Assembly: GCA_947095585.1 (NCBI GenBank)
Contig: OX352763.1
Coordinates: 101,163,908 to 101,227,907 of the forward strand
Direction of reading: 5' to 3'
From: Nephrocerus scutellatus
Lineage: Eukaryota; Arthropoda; Insecta; Diptera; Pipunculidae
DNA: 64,000 bases
Part shown: positions 62,001-64,000 of the stretch, piece by piece
Layout of the letters: every line of letters starts with the position of its first letter
How positions within the stretch are numbered: position 1 is the first letter of the stretch
Program-made: the position numbers and the translations under genes
The notes under the pieces: generated by a model
Seen by the model: only the letters and a program-made list of their open reading frames with translations
Database searches by the model: none
What the model was told of the DNA's origin: nothing

Positions 62001-62105
62001 ACCTGGTACTTCTATTTTATCTGGGTCATCGTCTTCATCGAAGTCTGAACCAGACGAAGCATCGAAATCATCATCGGCAAAATCGATAGCGTTCTTAGTA
62101 GAAGT
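7775..62105 (-). CDS. sno: strawberry notch (SBNO-family helicase-like nuclear protein), 5' end missing
   Basis: Nuclear DExD/H-like protein of the strawberry notch/SBNO family, known in flies to act downstream of Notch and EGFR. Fourteen exons (62105-62003, 30654-30268, 29901-29704, 23220-22967, 22901-22814, 22738-22529, 22445-22270, 22201-21795, 19842-19689, 15380-15100, 15038-13516, 13436-13298, 13188-12825, 8020-7775) total 4,530 nt: 1,509 residues plus stop. All GT..AG junctions agree in phase. Domains in this numbering: acidic N-terminus 1-34; Gly/Ala/Gln-rich low complexity about 35-310; P-loop helicase half with GDGAGVGKG (414-422), DECH (531-534) and SAT (570-572); Ser/Asp/Lys-rich linker about 800-925; second helicase half with QFGRTHR (1089-1095); conserved C-terminal SBNO region to the stop. 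The initiator exon was not found. The introns, up to 31 kb, are filled with transposons; the coding sequence shows no break. Confidence 0.93.
8290..9070 (+). pseudogene. LOA/I-like non-LTR reverse transcriptase fragment
   Basis: Plus-strand fragment in the last sno intron. [20 protein letters not shown] is the RT finger block (usually SAGPDGI). After a frameshift, [20 protein letters not shown] then SLPSFVLK corresponds to the family's IPKPGK..Y..A..FRPISL block. Stops and frameshifts make it dead. Clade by resemblance only. Confidence 0.65.
9180..9415 (-). pseudogene. gypsy-type LTR retrotransposon integrase zinc-finger scrap
   Basis: About 75 codons reading [32 protein letters not shown] and [11 protein letters not shown]. 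This is the H2C2 zinc-binding head of a Ty3/gypsy integrase (HHCC residues present). No catalytic core, protease or RT was seen nearby, so only a scrap remains. Confidence 0.7.
9425..9870 (+). pseudogene. RTE-like non-LTR retrotransposon 3' fragment
   Basis: Plus-strand conceptual peptides [42 protein letters not shown] and [11 protein letters not shown] match the thumb and C-terminal tail typical of RTE-type polyproteins. Broken by frameshifts and stops. Confidence 0.65.
10286..10460 (+). repeat. tRNA-headed SINE candidate
   Basis: A box tggctcagtcg at 10293-10303 and B box ggttcgaattcc at 10340-10351, spaced as in tRNA-type pol III promoters, but the flanks do not fold into a full tRNA. 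The body that follows (cgcggtcccacctc, ccgagagtattaacttgtc, ttcgctgttcggat) recurs at 59765-59875. Related sequence (caaatggtcgcgagaag) continues to about 10565 here and 59975 there. A dispersed tRNA-derived SINE is the simplest reading. Confidence 0.55.
10900..11440 (+). pseudogene. non-LTR reverse transcriptase fragment (family B-like)
   Basis: Plus-strand fragments: [20 protein letters not shown] then [28 protein letters not shown] and [12 protein letters not shown], a palm-to-thumb run like family B at 16.0-17.2 kb. The catalytic DD box region has been lost or shifted. A family A 3' end abuts at about 11445. Confidence 0.6.
11445..11770 (-). mobile_element. family A (Jockey-like) 3' terminal fragment
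   Basis: Short minus-strand copy holding only the RT tail ([36 protein letters not shown]) and the 3' block cacgcttggcacagcgtggg. It has the same arrangement as the copy at 4.7 kb, with a roughly 70-bp internal deletion. Confidence 0.75.
11928..12207 (+). CDS. orphan plus-strand 3'-exon-like ORF in sno intron
   Basis: A pyrimidine tract and acceptor (gtttactttaatttcag) run straight into an open frame of 93 codons: [20 protein letters not shown].., then [38 protein letters not shown], ending KPSLLDL and TAA at 12205-12207. It lies antisense to sno in its last intron. I do not recognise the protein and see no transposon motif in it. No initiator exon was found upstream; a family A scrap lies at 11445-11770. 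It could be the last exon of a nested gene, a captured or duplicated exon of another gene, or a chance ORF beside a chance acceptor. Ser/Thr/Asp/Glu-rich; no membrane segment. Confidence 0.35.
12208..12780. other. sno intron, nothing recognised
   Basis: Unique-looking AT-rich intron sequence between the orphan ORF and exon m. No open frame of note, repeat or RNA signal was seen. Confidence 0.4.
12825..13188 (-). CDS. sno: sno coding exon m
   Basis: Encodes [36 protein letters not shown] and [20 protein letters not shown], the conserved C-terminal SBNO region with its Cys/His cluster. Donor gtgagt, phase 0 out. Confidence 0.96.
13298..13436 (-). CDS. sno: sno coding exon l
   Basis: Encodes [20 protein letters not shown] then [15 protein letters not shown]. 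Acceptor ttgttgtag. Its donor gtgagt leaves phase 2, completed by A at 13188. Confidence 0.95.
13516..15038 (-). CDS. sno: sno coding exon k (large exon, second helicase half)
   Basis: The largest exon, 1,523 nt. After [15 protein letters not shown] it runs into a Ser/Asp/Lys-rich disordered linker. It then enters the C-terminal helicase half: [56 protein letters not shown] (motif VI) and [16 protein letters not shown]. Donor gtatac, phase 1 out. Confidence 0.97.
15100..15380 (-). CDS. sno: sno coding exon j
   Basis: Encodes [40 protein letters not shown] and [15 protein letters not shown], all highly conserved SBNO blocks. Donor gtaagt, phase 2 out. Confidence 0.96.
15600..15940 (+). pseudogene. 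possible piggyBac-like transposase scrap
   Basis: An acidic segment [17 protein letters not shown] is followed in another frame by [20 protein letters not shown] then ESNKK. This resembles the N-terminal acidic tail and the start of the PGBD domain (..FF..LF..E....I..ETN). Only about 60 codons are recognisable and no catalytic Asp can be assigned, so this is tentative. Confidence 0.35.
16040..17170 (-). mobile_element. non-LTR retrotransposon, family B (endonuclease plus RT remnants)
   Basis: Minus strand. The endonuclease half is read near 17130-16820: [12 protein letters not shown] and, lower, [10 protein letters not shown], the catalytic GDFNAHH and SDH boxes of AP-type endonucleases. The RT half near 16420-16080 has Q.GFRKQN-type sequence, [15 protein letters not shown] and [17 protein letters not shown]. 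Frameshifts are present and the middle is shortened. The 5' side is cut by a family A copy at about 17185. Confidence 0.7.
17185..17935 (-). mobile_element. family A (Jockey-like) internal fragment
   Basis: Nucleotide-level relative of 5740-6400 (for example ccatgactttagaaag with ggatgttagcgcaatggggc against the copy at 5.75 kb). It holds the RT finger region and the DNA upstream of it, without the 3' end. Minus strand, degenerate. Confidence 0.65.
17950..18985 (-). mobile_element. Jockey-clade non-LTR retrotransposon, family C
   Basis: Minus-strand pieces in order. [20 protein letters not shown] (endonuclease end) is near 18830-18780. [20 protein letters not shown] then [16 protein letters not shown] is at 18650-18520. 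After a disrupted A block come [13 protein letters not shown] (about 18340) and [20 protein letters not shown] then [13 protein letters not shown] at 18100-17970. Broken by deletion and frameshift. It resembles the insect Jockey group in motif order. Confidence 0.7.
18986..19688. other. sno intron, nothing recognised
   Basis: Continues the intron between exons j and i. Only short chance frames were seen and no element could be named. Confidence 0.35.
19689..19842 (-). CDS. sno: sno coding exon i
   Basis: Encodes [20 protein letters not shown] then [15 protein letters not shown], ending GSVDL. Acceptor ctcctacag, donor gtaaga, phase 0 out. Confidence 0.95.
19843..20640. other. sno intron, nothing recognised
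   Basis: AT-rich intron directly upstream of exon i. No motif recognised before the LOA/I-like fragment that begins at about 20640. Confidence 0.35.
20640..21150 (+). pseudogene. LOA/I-like non-LTR 3' fragment (RNase H end and Cys tail)
   Basis: Plus strand. [12 protein letters not shown] piece is the end of the RNase H domain (family form [15 protein letters not shown]). [20 protein letters not shown] then [20 protein letters not shown] is the conserved Cys-rich C-terminus of these elements. Frameshifts and stops are present. The same tail is found on the minus strand at 28.4 kb. Confidence 0.7.
21795..22201 (-). CDS. sno: sno coding exon h (DECH box, SAT motif)
   Basis: Encodes the [14 protein letters not shown] strand, the [18 protein letters not shown] block (motif II) and [12 protein letters not shown] (motif III), ending AVEKR. 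Donor gtgagt, phase 2 out. Nothing is missing from the catalytic core here. Confidence 0.96.
22270..22445 (-). CDS. sno: sno coding exon g (Walker A)
   Basis: Encodes [20 protein letters not shown], the P-loop of the SBNO helicase domain, then [15 protein letters not shown] and VHPLNK. Donor gtgagt, phase 0 out. Confidence 0.95.
22529..22738 (-). CDS. sno: sno coding exon f
   Basis: Encodes [20 protein letters not shown] then [15 protein letters not shown] and RAGFLI. This is the Q-motif-like lead-in directly before the nucleotide-binding loop. Donor gtaagt, phase 1 out. Confidence 0.95.
22814..22901 (-). CDS. sno: sno coding exon e
   Basis: Acceptor ttcatttag, donor gtaagt. It encodes [17 protein letters not shown] then [12 protein letters not shown], the strongly conserved entry to the helicase module. 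Confidence 0.93.
22967..23220 (-). CDS. sno: sno coding exon d
   Basis: Acceptor ctctcccag, donor gtgcgt. It encodes [15 protein letters not shown], a run of Gln (QQQQIQQQQ) and [13 protein letters not shown]. Ends in phase 0. Confidence 0.92.
23640..24705. repeat. satellite-like tandem array with alternating long and short monomers
   Basis: Six copies of one monomer, marked by aggcgaaagtgcat at 23721, 23885, 24060, 24212, 24386 and 24537. The steps are 164, 175, 152, 174 and 151 bp, and the last copy ends near 24704. Long monomers contain ccgctgtcatat plus gtgcgctcgacagcgg; short ones have lost about 22 bp there (cataacggacagcgg). From the second copy the order is long, short, long, short, long. 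At the left edge (23640-23662) the marker appears inverted (cattcgcctcctta). Lies in the 6.5-kb sno intron. Confidence 0.85.
24706..25140. other. sno intron, nothing recognised
   Basis: Between the satellite and a dead transposase. No frame or repeat recognised. Confidence 0.35.
25150..25670 (+). pseudogene. IS630/Tc1/mariner transposase remnant
   Basis: Plus-strand peptides [20 protein letters not shown] (family form [11 protein letters not shown]..), then [17 protein letters not shown] and VIDFFLWE. These are the core around the second and third acidic residues of a Tc1/mariner-type DDE transposase. Frameshifted and stop-broken. Related copies are at 41.6, 46.2, 54.2 and 59.4 kb. Confidence 0.7.
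25710..26240 (+). pseudogene. Jockey-like RT C-terminus (subfamily A2)
   Basis: Plus strand: [69 protein letters not shown] and [13 protein letters not shown] form the thumb and C-terminal tail of a family A relative. The same tail is found on the minus strand at 53.1-53.3 kb. It is 5'-truncated. Confidence 0.7.
26270..26560. repeat. three-copy tandem repeat, units of about 100-120 bp
   Basis: The block tagtcctacgtaccgaattt recurs at about 26290, 26410 and 26510, each followed by a diverged tcgct(t/g)(a/g)agaaatg and ggccagataacagaattt. Imperfect units in the sno intron. Confidence 0.7.
26930..27360 (+). repeat. TR2 tandem-repeat element, three units
   Basis: Units start with gttgtcca-like sequence at about 26954, 27074 and 27184, each followed by gatacacatgtgtataaaat and aagaaaatcgg. 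The last unit is distinct (gtctacggaaatacacatgt) and leads through cgcaagattcca and a gaccgacc simple run to gttaatatagagaattta. The same terminal order closes the array at 33.2-34.3 kb, so both are copies of one dispersed element. Confidence 0.75.
27361..28369. other. sno intron, nothing clearly recognised
   Basis: AT-rich, with no dependable coding motif. 28070-28370 may be the untranslated 3' end of the minus-strand LOA/I-like copy that follows. Confidence 0.3.
28370..28990 (-). pseudogene. LOA/I-like non-LTR RNase H domain and C-terminus
   Basis: Minus strand. The RNase H part runs [36 protein letters not shown] and [20 protein letters not shown]. After a frameshift, the tail reads [20 protein letters not shown] then [10 protein letters not shown]. 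The RNase H acidic residues at E, SD and AD are present. A related RNase H is on the plus strand at 37.2-37.9 kb. 5'-truncated. Confidence 0.8.
28991..29623. other. sno intron, nothing recognised
   Basis: AT-rich sequence next to exon c. No motif found. Confidence 0.3.
29704..29901 (-). CDS. sno: sno coding exon c
   Basis: Acceptor gcgcgcttag, donor consensus gtaagt. It encodes [16 protein letters not shown] through to AASLLAQ, a Gly/Ala/Asn-rich stretch. Phase 1 on both sides. The next join forms an ATG codon (A|TG). Confidence 0.88.
30268..30654 (-). CDS. sno: sno coding exon b
   Basis: Acceptor ttttcacag, donor T/GTAGGT (the weak last exon base is offset by a good intron start). It encodes [15 protein letters not shown], then Ser/Pro/Ala/Gly-rich low complexity to IPSAYHQQ. 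Enters and leaves in phase 1. The plus-strand Ala/Pro frame opposite it is only a shadow of this composition. Confidence 0.85.
31090..31600 (+). pseudogene. Jockey-like RT fragment (A2-like)
   Basis: Plus strand, just inside the 31-kb sno intron. [20 protein letters not shown] is the QYGF..STGD block of family A. INADVSQ (for NAGVPQG) follows, then [13 protein letters not shown], the catalytic FADD box. Frameshifts occur between them. A nearby phrase (ttcacgatgtccacatatcgg) resembles 53890-53908. Confidence 0.65.
31690..32760 (-). pseudogene. RTE-like non-LTR element, internally deleted
   Basis: Minus strand. The endonuclease half at 32700-32270 reads [20 protein letters not shown] and [15 protein letters not shown] (the SDH box). 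Directly below, at 31850-31730, lies [20 protein letters not shown] then [12 protein letters not shown], the thumb of an RTE-type RT. The whole RT palm is missing between them, so this is a deleted, dead copy. Confidence 0.6.
32761..33240. other. sno intron, nothing recognised
   Basis: A plus-strand frame of 110 codons (32881-33213) is Phe/Cys-rich, with no motif or codon pattern to support it. Confidence 0.3.
33241..34930 (+). repeat. TR2 tandem-repeat element, about eight units, interrupted by an LTR
   Basis: Units marked by gttgtccatc.gag.tacaca start near 33259, 33480, 33603, 33714, 33834 (truncated), 33975, 34097 and 34191. Each carries cctcgggcctcagggccc-like sequence and aaaatc.gg. 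An internal gttaatatagagaattta at about 33893 marks an old unit end. The terminal unit matches the one at 27184. The final gttaatat..agagaattta is split by the 581-bp insertion at 34323-34903. Confidence 0.75.
34323..34903 (+). mobile_element. probable solo LTR inside the TR2 array
   Basis: A 581-bp block flanked on both sides by aatat (34318-34322 and 34904-34908). It splits gttaatatagagaattta, which is intact in two sister units. It contains a TATA box (tataaaa at 34631-34637) and an AATAAA at 34839-34844, in promoter-then-polyA order. It has no coding capacity. A solo LTR of a gypsy- or BEL-like element fits. The ends are not a clean TG..CA, so the exact class is open. Confidence 0.55.
34931..36084. 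other. sno intron, no gene recognised
   Basis: Holds the longest otherwise unexplained frame in this part (35206-35700, plus, 164 codons) and a (GA)n run at 35472-35483. The frame has no domain, no family look and no codon bias, so I do not call it a gene. Confidence 0.35.
36085..36575 (-). mobile_element. mariner-like transposon, C-terminal half
   Basis: Minus strand: [20 protein letters not shown] then [17 protein letters not shown], followed in another frame by [16 protein letters not shown] with the D-x-x-x-x-D remnant, and [12 protein letters not shown] near the end. The N-terminal half is missing and frameshifts are present. Unlike the mariner at 2.4 kb in sequence. Confidence 0.7.
36580..37870 (+). 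pseudogene. LOA/I-like non-LTR fragment (thumb and RNase H), split by an insertion
   Basis: Plus strand. [20 protein letters not shown] then [20 protein letters not shown] (thumb) is at 36600-36740. RNase H resumes at 37320: [50 protein letters not shown] and, frameshifted, [17 protein letters not shown] near 37615-37660. The SD of RNase H reads SN here, a lost acidic residue. About 260 bp ending in a run of A (37125-37147) separates the two parts. Confidence 0.7.
36890..37147 (+). mobile_element. poly(A)-tailed insertion in the LOA/I-like fragment
   Basis: About 260 bp with no coding content. It ends cagggagtcatcccttggca, then aataagtctctat and over 20 A residues, as expected for a 3' fragment of a non-LTR element or SINE. 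The left boundary is approximate. Confidence 0.45.
37871..39289. other. sno intron, nothing clearly recognised
   Basis: Two short stretches (38180-38210 and 38335-38365) share gcgca(c/t)gctt(t)aaggaatt, an echo of the family A 3' block but too short to assign. Otherwise no motif. Confidence 0.3.
39346..39660 (+). other. unidentified ORF at the unit start, copy 1
   Basis: 104 open codons from ATG to TAA, with an Asp run ([11 protein letters not shown]) and a Phe/Leu-rich C-terminus. In copy 2 the frame is joined in phase to the truncated transposase head, giving a 162-codon fusion (43851-44339). No family recognised. It may be the tail of the ORF1 region of the LOA/I-like element or a chance frame. 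Confidence 0.3.
39690..41530 (+). mobile_element. LOA/I-like non-LTR element: ORF1 end, endonuclease start, RT start (copy 1)
   Basis: Plus strand, broken frames. Gag-like ORF1 sequence ([20 protein letters not shown], then [20 protein letters not shown] and [14 protein letters not shown]) precedes the endonuclease start: [40 protein letters not shown]. Most of the endonuclease is deleted after 40620. RT-leading sequence follows, including a [20 protein letters not shown] finger at 41310-41370 and [18 protein letters not shown] at 41460-41510. Dead. Confidence 0.75.
41540..42440 (+). pseudogene. IS630/Tc1/mariner transposase remnant (copy 1)
   Basis: Plus strand in shifting frames: [20 protein letters not shown] (HTH), [20 protein letters not shown] then [52 protein letters not shown] and [18 protein letters not shown]. 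The QDGA block keeps the second catalytic Asp, but the protein is frameshifted in at least four places. An AATAAA lies near 42380. Confidence 0.75.
42441..43527. other. unknown DNA in duplication copy 1
   Basis: AT-rich; a short direct repeat agaacatgtgtttt(t)tagatacata occurs at about 43131 and 43172. No coding signal. The same sequence lies at 47120-48206 in copy 2. Confidence 0.35.
43851..44021 (+). pseudogene. DDE transposase head, truncated at the duplication junction
   Basis: ATG at 43851 opens [20 protein letters not shown] then [20 protein letters not shown], the N-terminal helix-turn-helix of a Tc1/mariner-superfamily transposase. It ends at the unit junction (HFKI), where the next unit's sequence takes over in frame. 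See 48530-49195 for the less truncated copy. Confidence 0.75.
44369..46209 (+). mobile_element. LOA/I-like non-LTR element (copy 2)
   Basis: Second copy of the fragment at 39690-41530, with the same stops, frameshifts and deletions. These defects therefore predate the duplication. One codon differs in the antisense frame near 44626 (Gly to Glu), from the C/T change at 39947/44626. Confidence 0.75.
46219..47119 (+). pseudogene. IS630/Tc1/mariner transposase remnant (copy 2)
   Basis: Identical, as far as I can see, to 41540-42440, including its frameshifts. Confidence 0.75.
48530..49195 (+). pseudogene. Tc1/mariner-superfamily transposase, N-terminal and core part
   Basis: Same head as at 43851, then a frameshift near 48710, then [40 protein letters not shown] and [20 protein letters not shown]. 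After a further shift come [20 protein letters not shown] and [20 protein letters not shown]. In this family the first catalytic Asp sits in a TDE box; here it reads TNE, so it is lost. The frame is cut at about 49195, where an R1-like RT piece begins. Confidence 0.78.
49196..49380 (+). pseudogene. R1-like non-LTR RT fragment fused to the transposase
   Basis: [15 protein letters not shown], a stop, then [20 protein letters not shown] and [10 protein letters not shown]: the RT finger/palm start of an R1-type element (family order [14 protein letters not shown]..Q.GF..G..T.DA). It joins the transposase frame without a stop at [10 protein letters not shown]. Ends near 49380. Confidence 0.65.
49381..51214. 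other. sno intron, mostly unrecognised
   Basis: A plus-strand frame at 49384-49599 ([20 protein letters not shown]..) follows the R1-like piece and may be retroelement-derived, but I cannot name it. A (GAC/GAT)n run sits at 49878-49912. The minus-strand Ser-rich ORF over it is only that run translated. Confidence 0.3.
49878..49912. repeat. (GAC)n/(GAT)n microsatellite
   Basis: About 35 bp of gacgacgacgacgacgatga-type trinucleotide repeat in the long sno intron. Confidence 0.8.
51215..52340 (-). mobile_element. family A (Jockey-like) copy, 5'-truncated
   Basis: Minus strand. A T-rich run at 51215-51235 marks the poly(A) end, then the family 3' block (cacacgcttaaggggtttgc, cacagcgtgggcg). RT reads [36 protein letters not shown] (catalytic FADD intact), then across frameshifts [20 protein letters not shown] and [17 protein letters not shown]. 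It is the best-preserved family A palm in the window. 5'-truncated around [11 protein letters not shown]. Confidence 0.85.
52341..53100. other. sno intron, nothing recognised
   Basis: No motif or frame with support. Confidence 0.3.
53105..53330 (-). pseudogene. Jockey-like RT C-terminal scrap (subfamily A2)
   Basis: Minus strand: [20 protein letters not shown] then [11 protein letters not shown], and [20 protein letters not shown]. It is the counterpart of the plus-strand piece at 25.7-26.2 kb, with a deletion between the two motifs. Confidence 0.7.
53331..54090. other. sno intron, mostly unrecognised
   Basis: 53870-53920 (gcttaattctcttcacgata then tcaacatcgcggtaacg) resembles 31545-31590 beside the A2-like RT, so part of this may be A2-derived. 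Several plus-strand frames exist but none can be named. Confidence 0.3.
54100..54715 (+). pseudogene. IS630/Tc1/mariner transposase remnant
   Basis: Plus strand: [20 protein letters not shown] (first catalytic Asp, SDEAHF box), [20 protein letters not shown] then [20 protein letters not shown] and, in another frame, VSHSWTN. It is stop-broken, related to the copies at 25.2 and 41.5 kb, and the only one here where the SDEAHF box is readable. Confidence 0.75.
54716..56640. other. sno intron, nothing clearly recognised
   Basis: Several 60-90 codon frames overlap at 55324-55593 but none has a recognisable motif. A (TA)n stretch sits near 55972-55990. Confidence 0.3.
56660..56681. repeat. (CA)n microsatellite
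   Basis: About 22 bp of CA repeat in an AT-rich stretch of the long sno intron. Confidence 0.85.
56690..59375. other. sno intron, nothing clearly recognised
   Basis: Less AT-rich than its surroundings at 56700-57300 and 57900-58450, but without a convincing exon. A short cacgcatcacacgc-type repeat lies at 57640-57670. A minus-strand frame at 58920-59159 faintly resembles an RT thumb (LDFKL..) but is too weak to call. Confidence 0.3.
59380..59640 (-). pseudogene. IS630/Tc1/mariner transposase C-terminal scrap
   Basis: Minus strand: [20 protein letters not shown] (family form WPPRSCDLTPLD) then, in another frame, [20 protein letters not shown] then [16 protein letters not shown], the family's closing block. 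The segment between (..FLWGYVK..) is deleted. Confidence 0.7.
59675..59990 (-). repeat. TR2 unit joined to SINE-body sequence
   Basis: 59680-59745 is a TR2 unit in reverse (aacacatgtgtatctccgat, then tcgggccctgaggcccgagg). It runs directly into the body shared with the SINE candidate at 10.4 kb (gtcccacctc, cgagagtaataacttgtcac, then caaatggtcgcgagaag at 59920-59936). The SINE-body part reads on the plus strand. Confidence 0.6.
60037..60480. repeat. MITE-like element with imperfect inverted ends
   Basis: Starts ccccgtattaataaaaaatc and ends with the approximate reverse complement (gtttattaaaaagggg). Inside, atccgctcgtta-like phrases recur at about 60062, 60163 and 60382. 444 bp, non-coding. 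Family unknown. Confidence 0.45.
60490..61690 (-). mobile_element. family A (Jockey-like) copy, highly degenerate
   Basis: Minus strand. The 3' block at 60515-60570 (gcgccaaggagactgcagcc, aacaacatgggcg) and later segments line up by eye with the 4.7-kb and 51.2-kb copies. Examples are gcgaatctat-like thumb sequence at 60760 and gcacaatctggaagcgtgaa at 61450 against 6060. No frame is preserved. This is the oldest-looking copy. Confidence 0.65.
62003..62105 (-). CDS. sno: sno coding exon a (most 5' found)
   Basis: Acceptor ..ttgcag at 62106-62107 and donor gtgagt from 62002. It encodes an acidic segment, [19 protein letters not shown] then DPDKIEVP, ending in phase 1. Joining it to the exon at 30654 completes a Gly codon and gives [12 protein letters not shown]. 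It starts in phase 0, so at least one further 5' exon must supply the start codon. Confidence 0.85.
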
Positions 62106-63354
62106 CTGCAATGATATTTAAGGGTAAATTAAAACAATTGTAATTATCGTTTATGTATATAGGTGAAATAATTACAAGAACCAACGTAGGATTTGTTTTG
62201 ATTCACACACAAAAATTCGAATTTACTTGAGTTCAAGTTGAAAGAAATATGATTTAAAGTATTTACATCTTTTAATTTATTTCAGTCACAGTTAAACAGT
62301 GACTAGGATAGTCGAATAAATGATTTATAAATAAAATGATTTAACAAGCATTTGCAATTTACAAAACAAAATGTGATTGGATGGATTGGCCAGACAATGG
62401 ATTGGCGATAAAACTTTTTATGCGTTTTTTTTATCGGAGATATTTTTCTTTCGATTATTTTTCGTTCTCGATAAATAGAGAAATTTCTGTTCGCTCGTTA
62501 TAAAAATAAAAATAAAAGTTCTTAGAACTAAAAAGAATATTGCACGTGTTATTGTCAAGAAACCAGATTCTCCAGTTCTTTACTTCTTAGAAATAGCAGA
62601 CGCTCACAGTATAGGTCCACTATTCAGTAATGAATCTGTGAAACCAAAACAGAAATAGCATAAAACTCTTAAAATAAGATTATTCACGCGATGGTGCACA
62701 GAAGTGTATTAATGCAAAAAATGGAGGTGTGAGCACAGCACGACTTTCTTTTACGGACGGGTCCGGAATCTTCAGTAAATATATATAAAATTTTTTTCCA
62801 ATTTTTTTTTTATTTTATTTTTTTATTTTTTTTTGGTTTATTGTTTAAATTTCCTTTTCGATTAACCAATTTCTCCTAAGTGCTATAGTTTTTTAATTAT
62901 TTGCAACAACTCGAAAAACTGTCTAAGTAAACTGTCACTTCCGGCTGTCAGATTTCCGTCAAAATCATCTGGCCCCTCAACATTTATGTAAAAAGCTTAA
63001 AAATAAATGTTCATCCCGATAAAAAGTATGCACGTTTACTTTACCTAAGTCGTGGGCGCTACCTGTGAAATACTCGTGTTTTAAGCTCAAAATTAATATT
63101 CAGATATGTATTTGAGCTCACTCCATTTTTGATTTTTTTTTATCGACTTTGGGTCAATTAAATAGCAATTTCTTACCACAAATGTCAACAAGCAAAACAG
63201 CTGATCTGTTTAAAATGATGTGCTTTTGCAAGAAATCAAAATTAAAATTTCCAATTTTTGAAAGCCTGTGGATCATAGCCAGATTGTAAGTTAGGTATAC
63301 TAAGTTTGGTTGAAATTGGTGAAGGCGTTCCAGAGTTAGTTAATCACAAACAAT
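62106..63354. other. sno 5' intron (or upstream region), nothing recognised
   Basis: The exon at 62105 needs a 5' partner. I searched this stretch on the minus strand and saw no frame with an ATG, phase-0 end and good donor that I would defend. T-rich runs lie at 62800-62835. Confidence 0.35.
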
Positions 63355-63452
63355 AAAACAAAGAAACAAACAAACAAACTAAGCCACACGAAACAAACAA
63401 ACACACAAACAAACAAACACTGAAACAACCACACAAACAAACAAACACAAAA
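63355..63452. repeat. (CAAA)n/(ACAA)n simple repeat
   Basis: Almost 100 bp of interrupted caaacaaacaaac repeat. It directly precedes the long inverted repeat at the window's right edge. Confidence 0.85.
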
Positions 63453-63466
63453 ATTGCTCTGTTAAT

Positions 63467-64000
63467 ACTAACGGTAGAAACTTCGTTTAGGACTTTATTT
63501 TTAGAAGAAATACTAGCCTTTGTAACTGCGTTTAAATAAATTTGATATCTTGTTTGAGTCTTCAGATTTCCAACTTCAATGCTGTTTTCTTGCCCATGCT
63601 AATTTTTGACTTTGACGTCAAATCAAAATAAAAATTATCTAAAACCACACAAAATCATTTTTTATTCATAGCATTTGGAGCTTTAAGCAAACAAACCCTT
63701 TTTTTAAATTTTACCTGCTGCAAGTTTTCCCAAGTATCATAAAATCTATGGGATTTTCCGCAAACTTGCTGTTGATTTTTATTATTCTTACATTTATAAG
63801 ACAAAAATAGTAAAACGTTATGTTTATTACGCATTTTCTGGAGAAAATTGACCTCAAATTCAAAAATTATAGCATGGGCAAGAAAACTGGACCAGGCGTT
63901 GGAGTTGGATATCCAAAGACTCAAACAATATATCAAATTTATTTAAACGCAGTTTGAGGCTAGTATTTCTTCTAAAAATAAAACGAAGTTTCTATCACTA
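63467..64000. repeat. long-arm inverted repeat (foldback or TIR element), possibly cut by the window end
   Basis: 63467-63625 and 63840-64000 are imperfect reverse complements over about 150 bp. For example tagaaacttcgttta..agaagaaatactagcc pairs with ggctagtatttcttct..aaacgaagtttcta, and gttttcttgcccatgct with agcatgggcaagaaaac. About 215 bp lies between. The minus-strand frame over the loop has no recognisable content. Confidence 0.75.

Noticed and set aside
63655..63936. 93-codon minus-strand ORF at the right edge
   Set aside because: It lies across the loop and right arm of the inverted repeat, with no recognisable protein and no splice sites matching the phase required by sno exon a.

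Overview
The window is animal nuclear DNA, most likely from a higher (cyclorrhaphan) fly. Tephritid-type is my guess from the recognisable proteins and the repeat mix, not from a search. It holds two conserved genes, both on the minus strand, in a dense bed of decayed mobile elements. All splice sites were read by eye: each join follows GT..AG and the reading phase closes across every exon.

Left end (1-7.4 kb): COQ5, the mitochondrial ubiquinone C-methyltransferase, in three exons (1347 down to 291). Intergenic DNA follows with a G/T-rich low-complexity tract, a 42-bp-armed foldback, a near full-length dead mariner, a plus-strand non-LTR fragment and a minus-strand Jockey-like fragment (called family A here).

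From 7.8 kb almost to the right end: one gene, strawberry notch (sno/SBNO), a nuclear DExD/H-like helicase-fold regulator linked to Notch signalling. I assembled 14 coding exons from 62105 down to 7775, giving 1,509 residues plus stop. The true 5' end was not found. The first exon found (62003-62105) is separated from the next (30268-30654) by a 31.3-kb intron. The helicase core lies in exons between 23.2 and 12.8 kb. The last exon sits 4.8 kb further on.

The introns hold most of the rest: Jockey-like elements (family A, a relative A2, and C), family B, LOA/I-like elements with RNase H, RTE-like pieces, a gypsy integrase scrap, several dead IS630/Tc1/mariner transposases, a possible piggyBac scrap, a tRNA-headed SINE candidate and a probable solo LTR. 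There is a six-unit satellite whose long and short monomers alternate, and arrays of a roughly 115-bp unit (called TR2). A 4,676-bp unit at 39346-44021 is repeated almost perfectly at 44025-48700 and is itself built from pieces of several transposons. A single plus-strand exon-like ORF with a strong splice acceptor (11928-12207) has no recognised relative and is the best candidate for an undescribed coding piece. No CRISPR array, rRNA or functional tRNA gene was seen.
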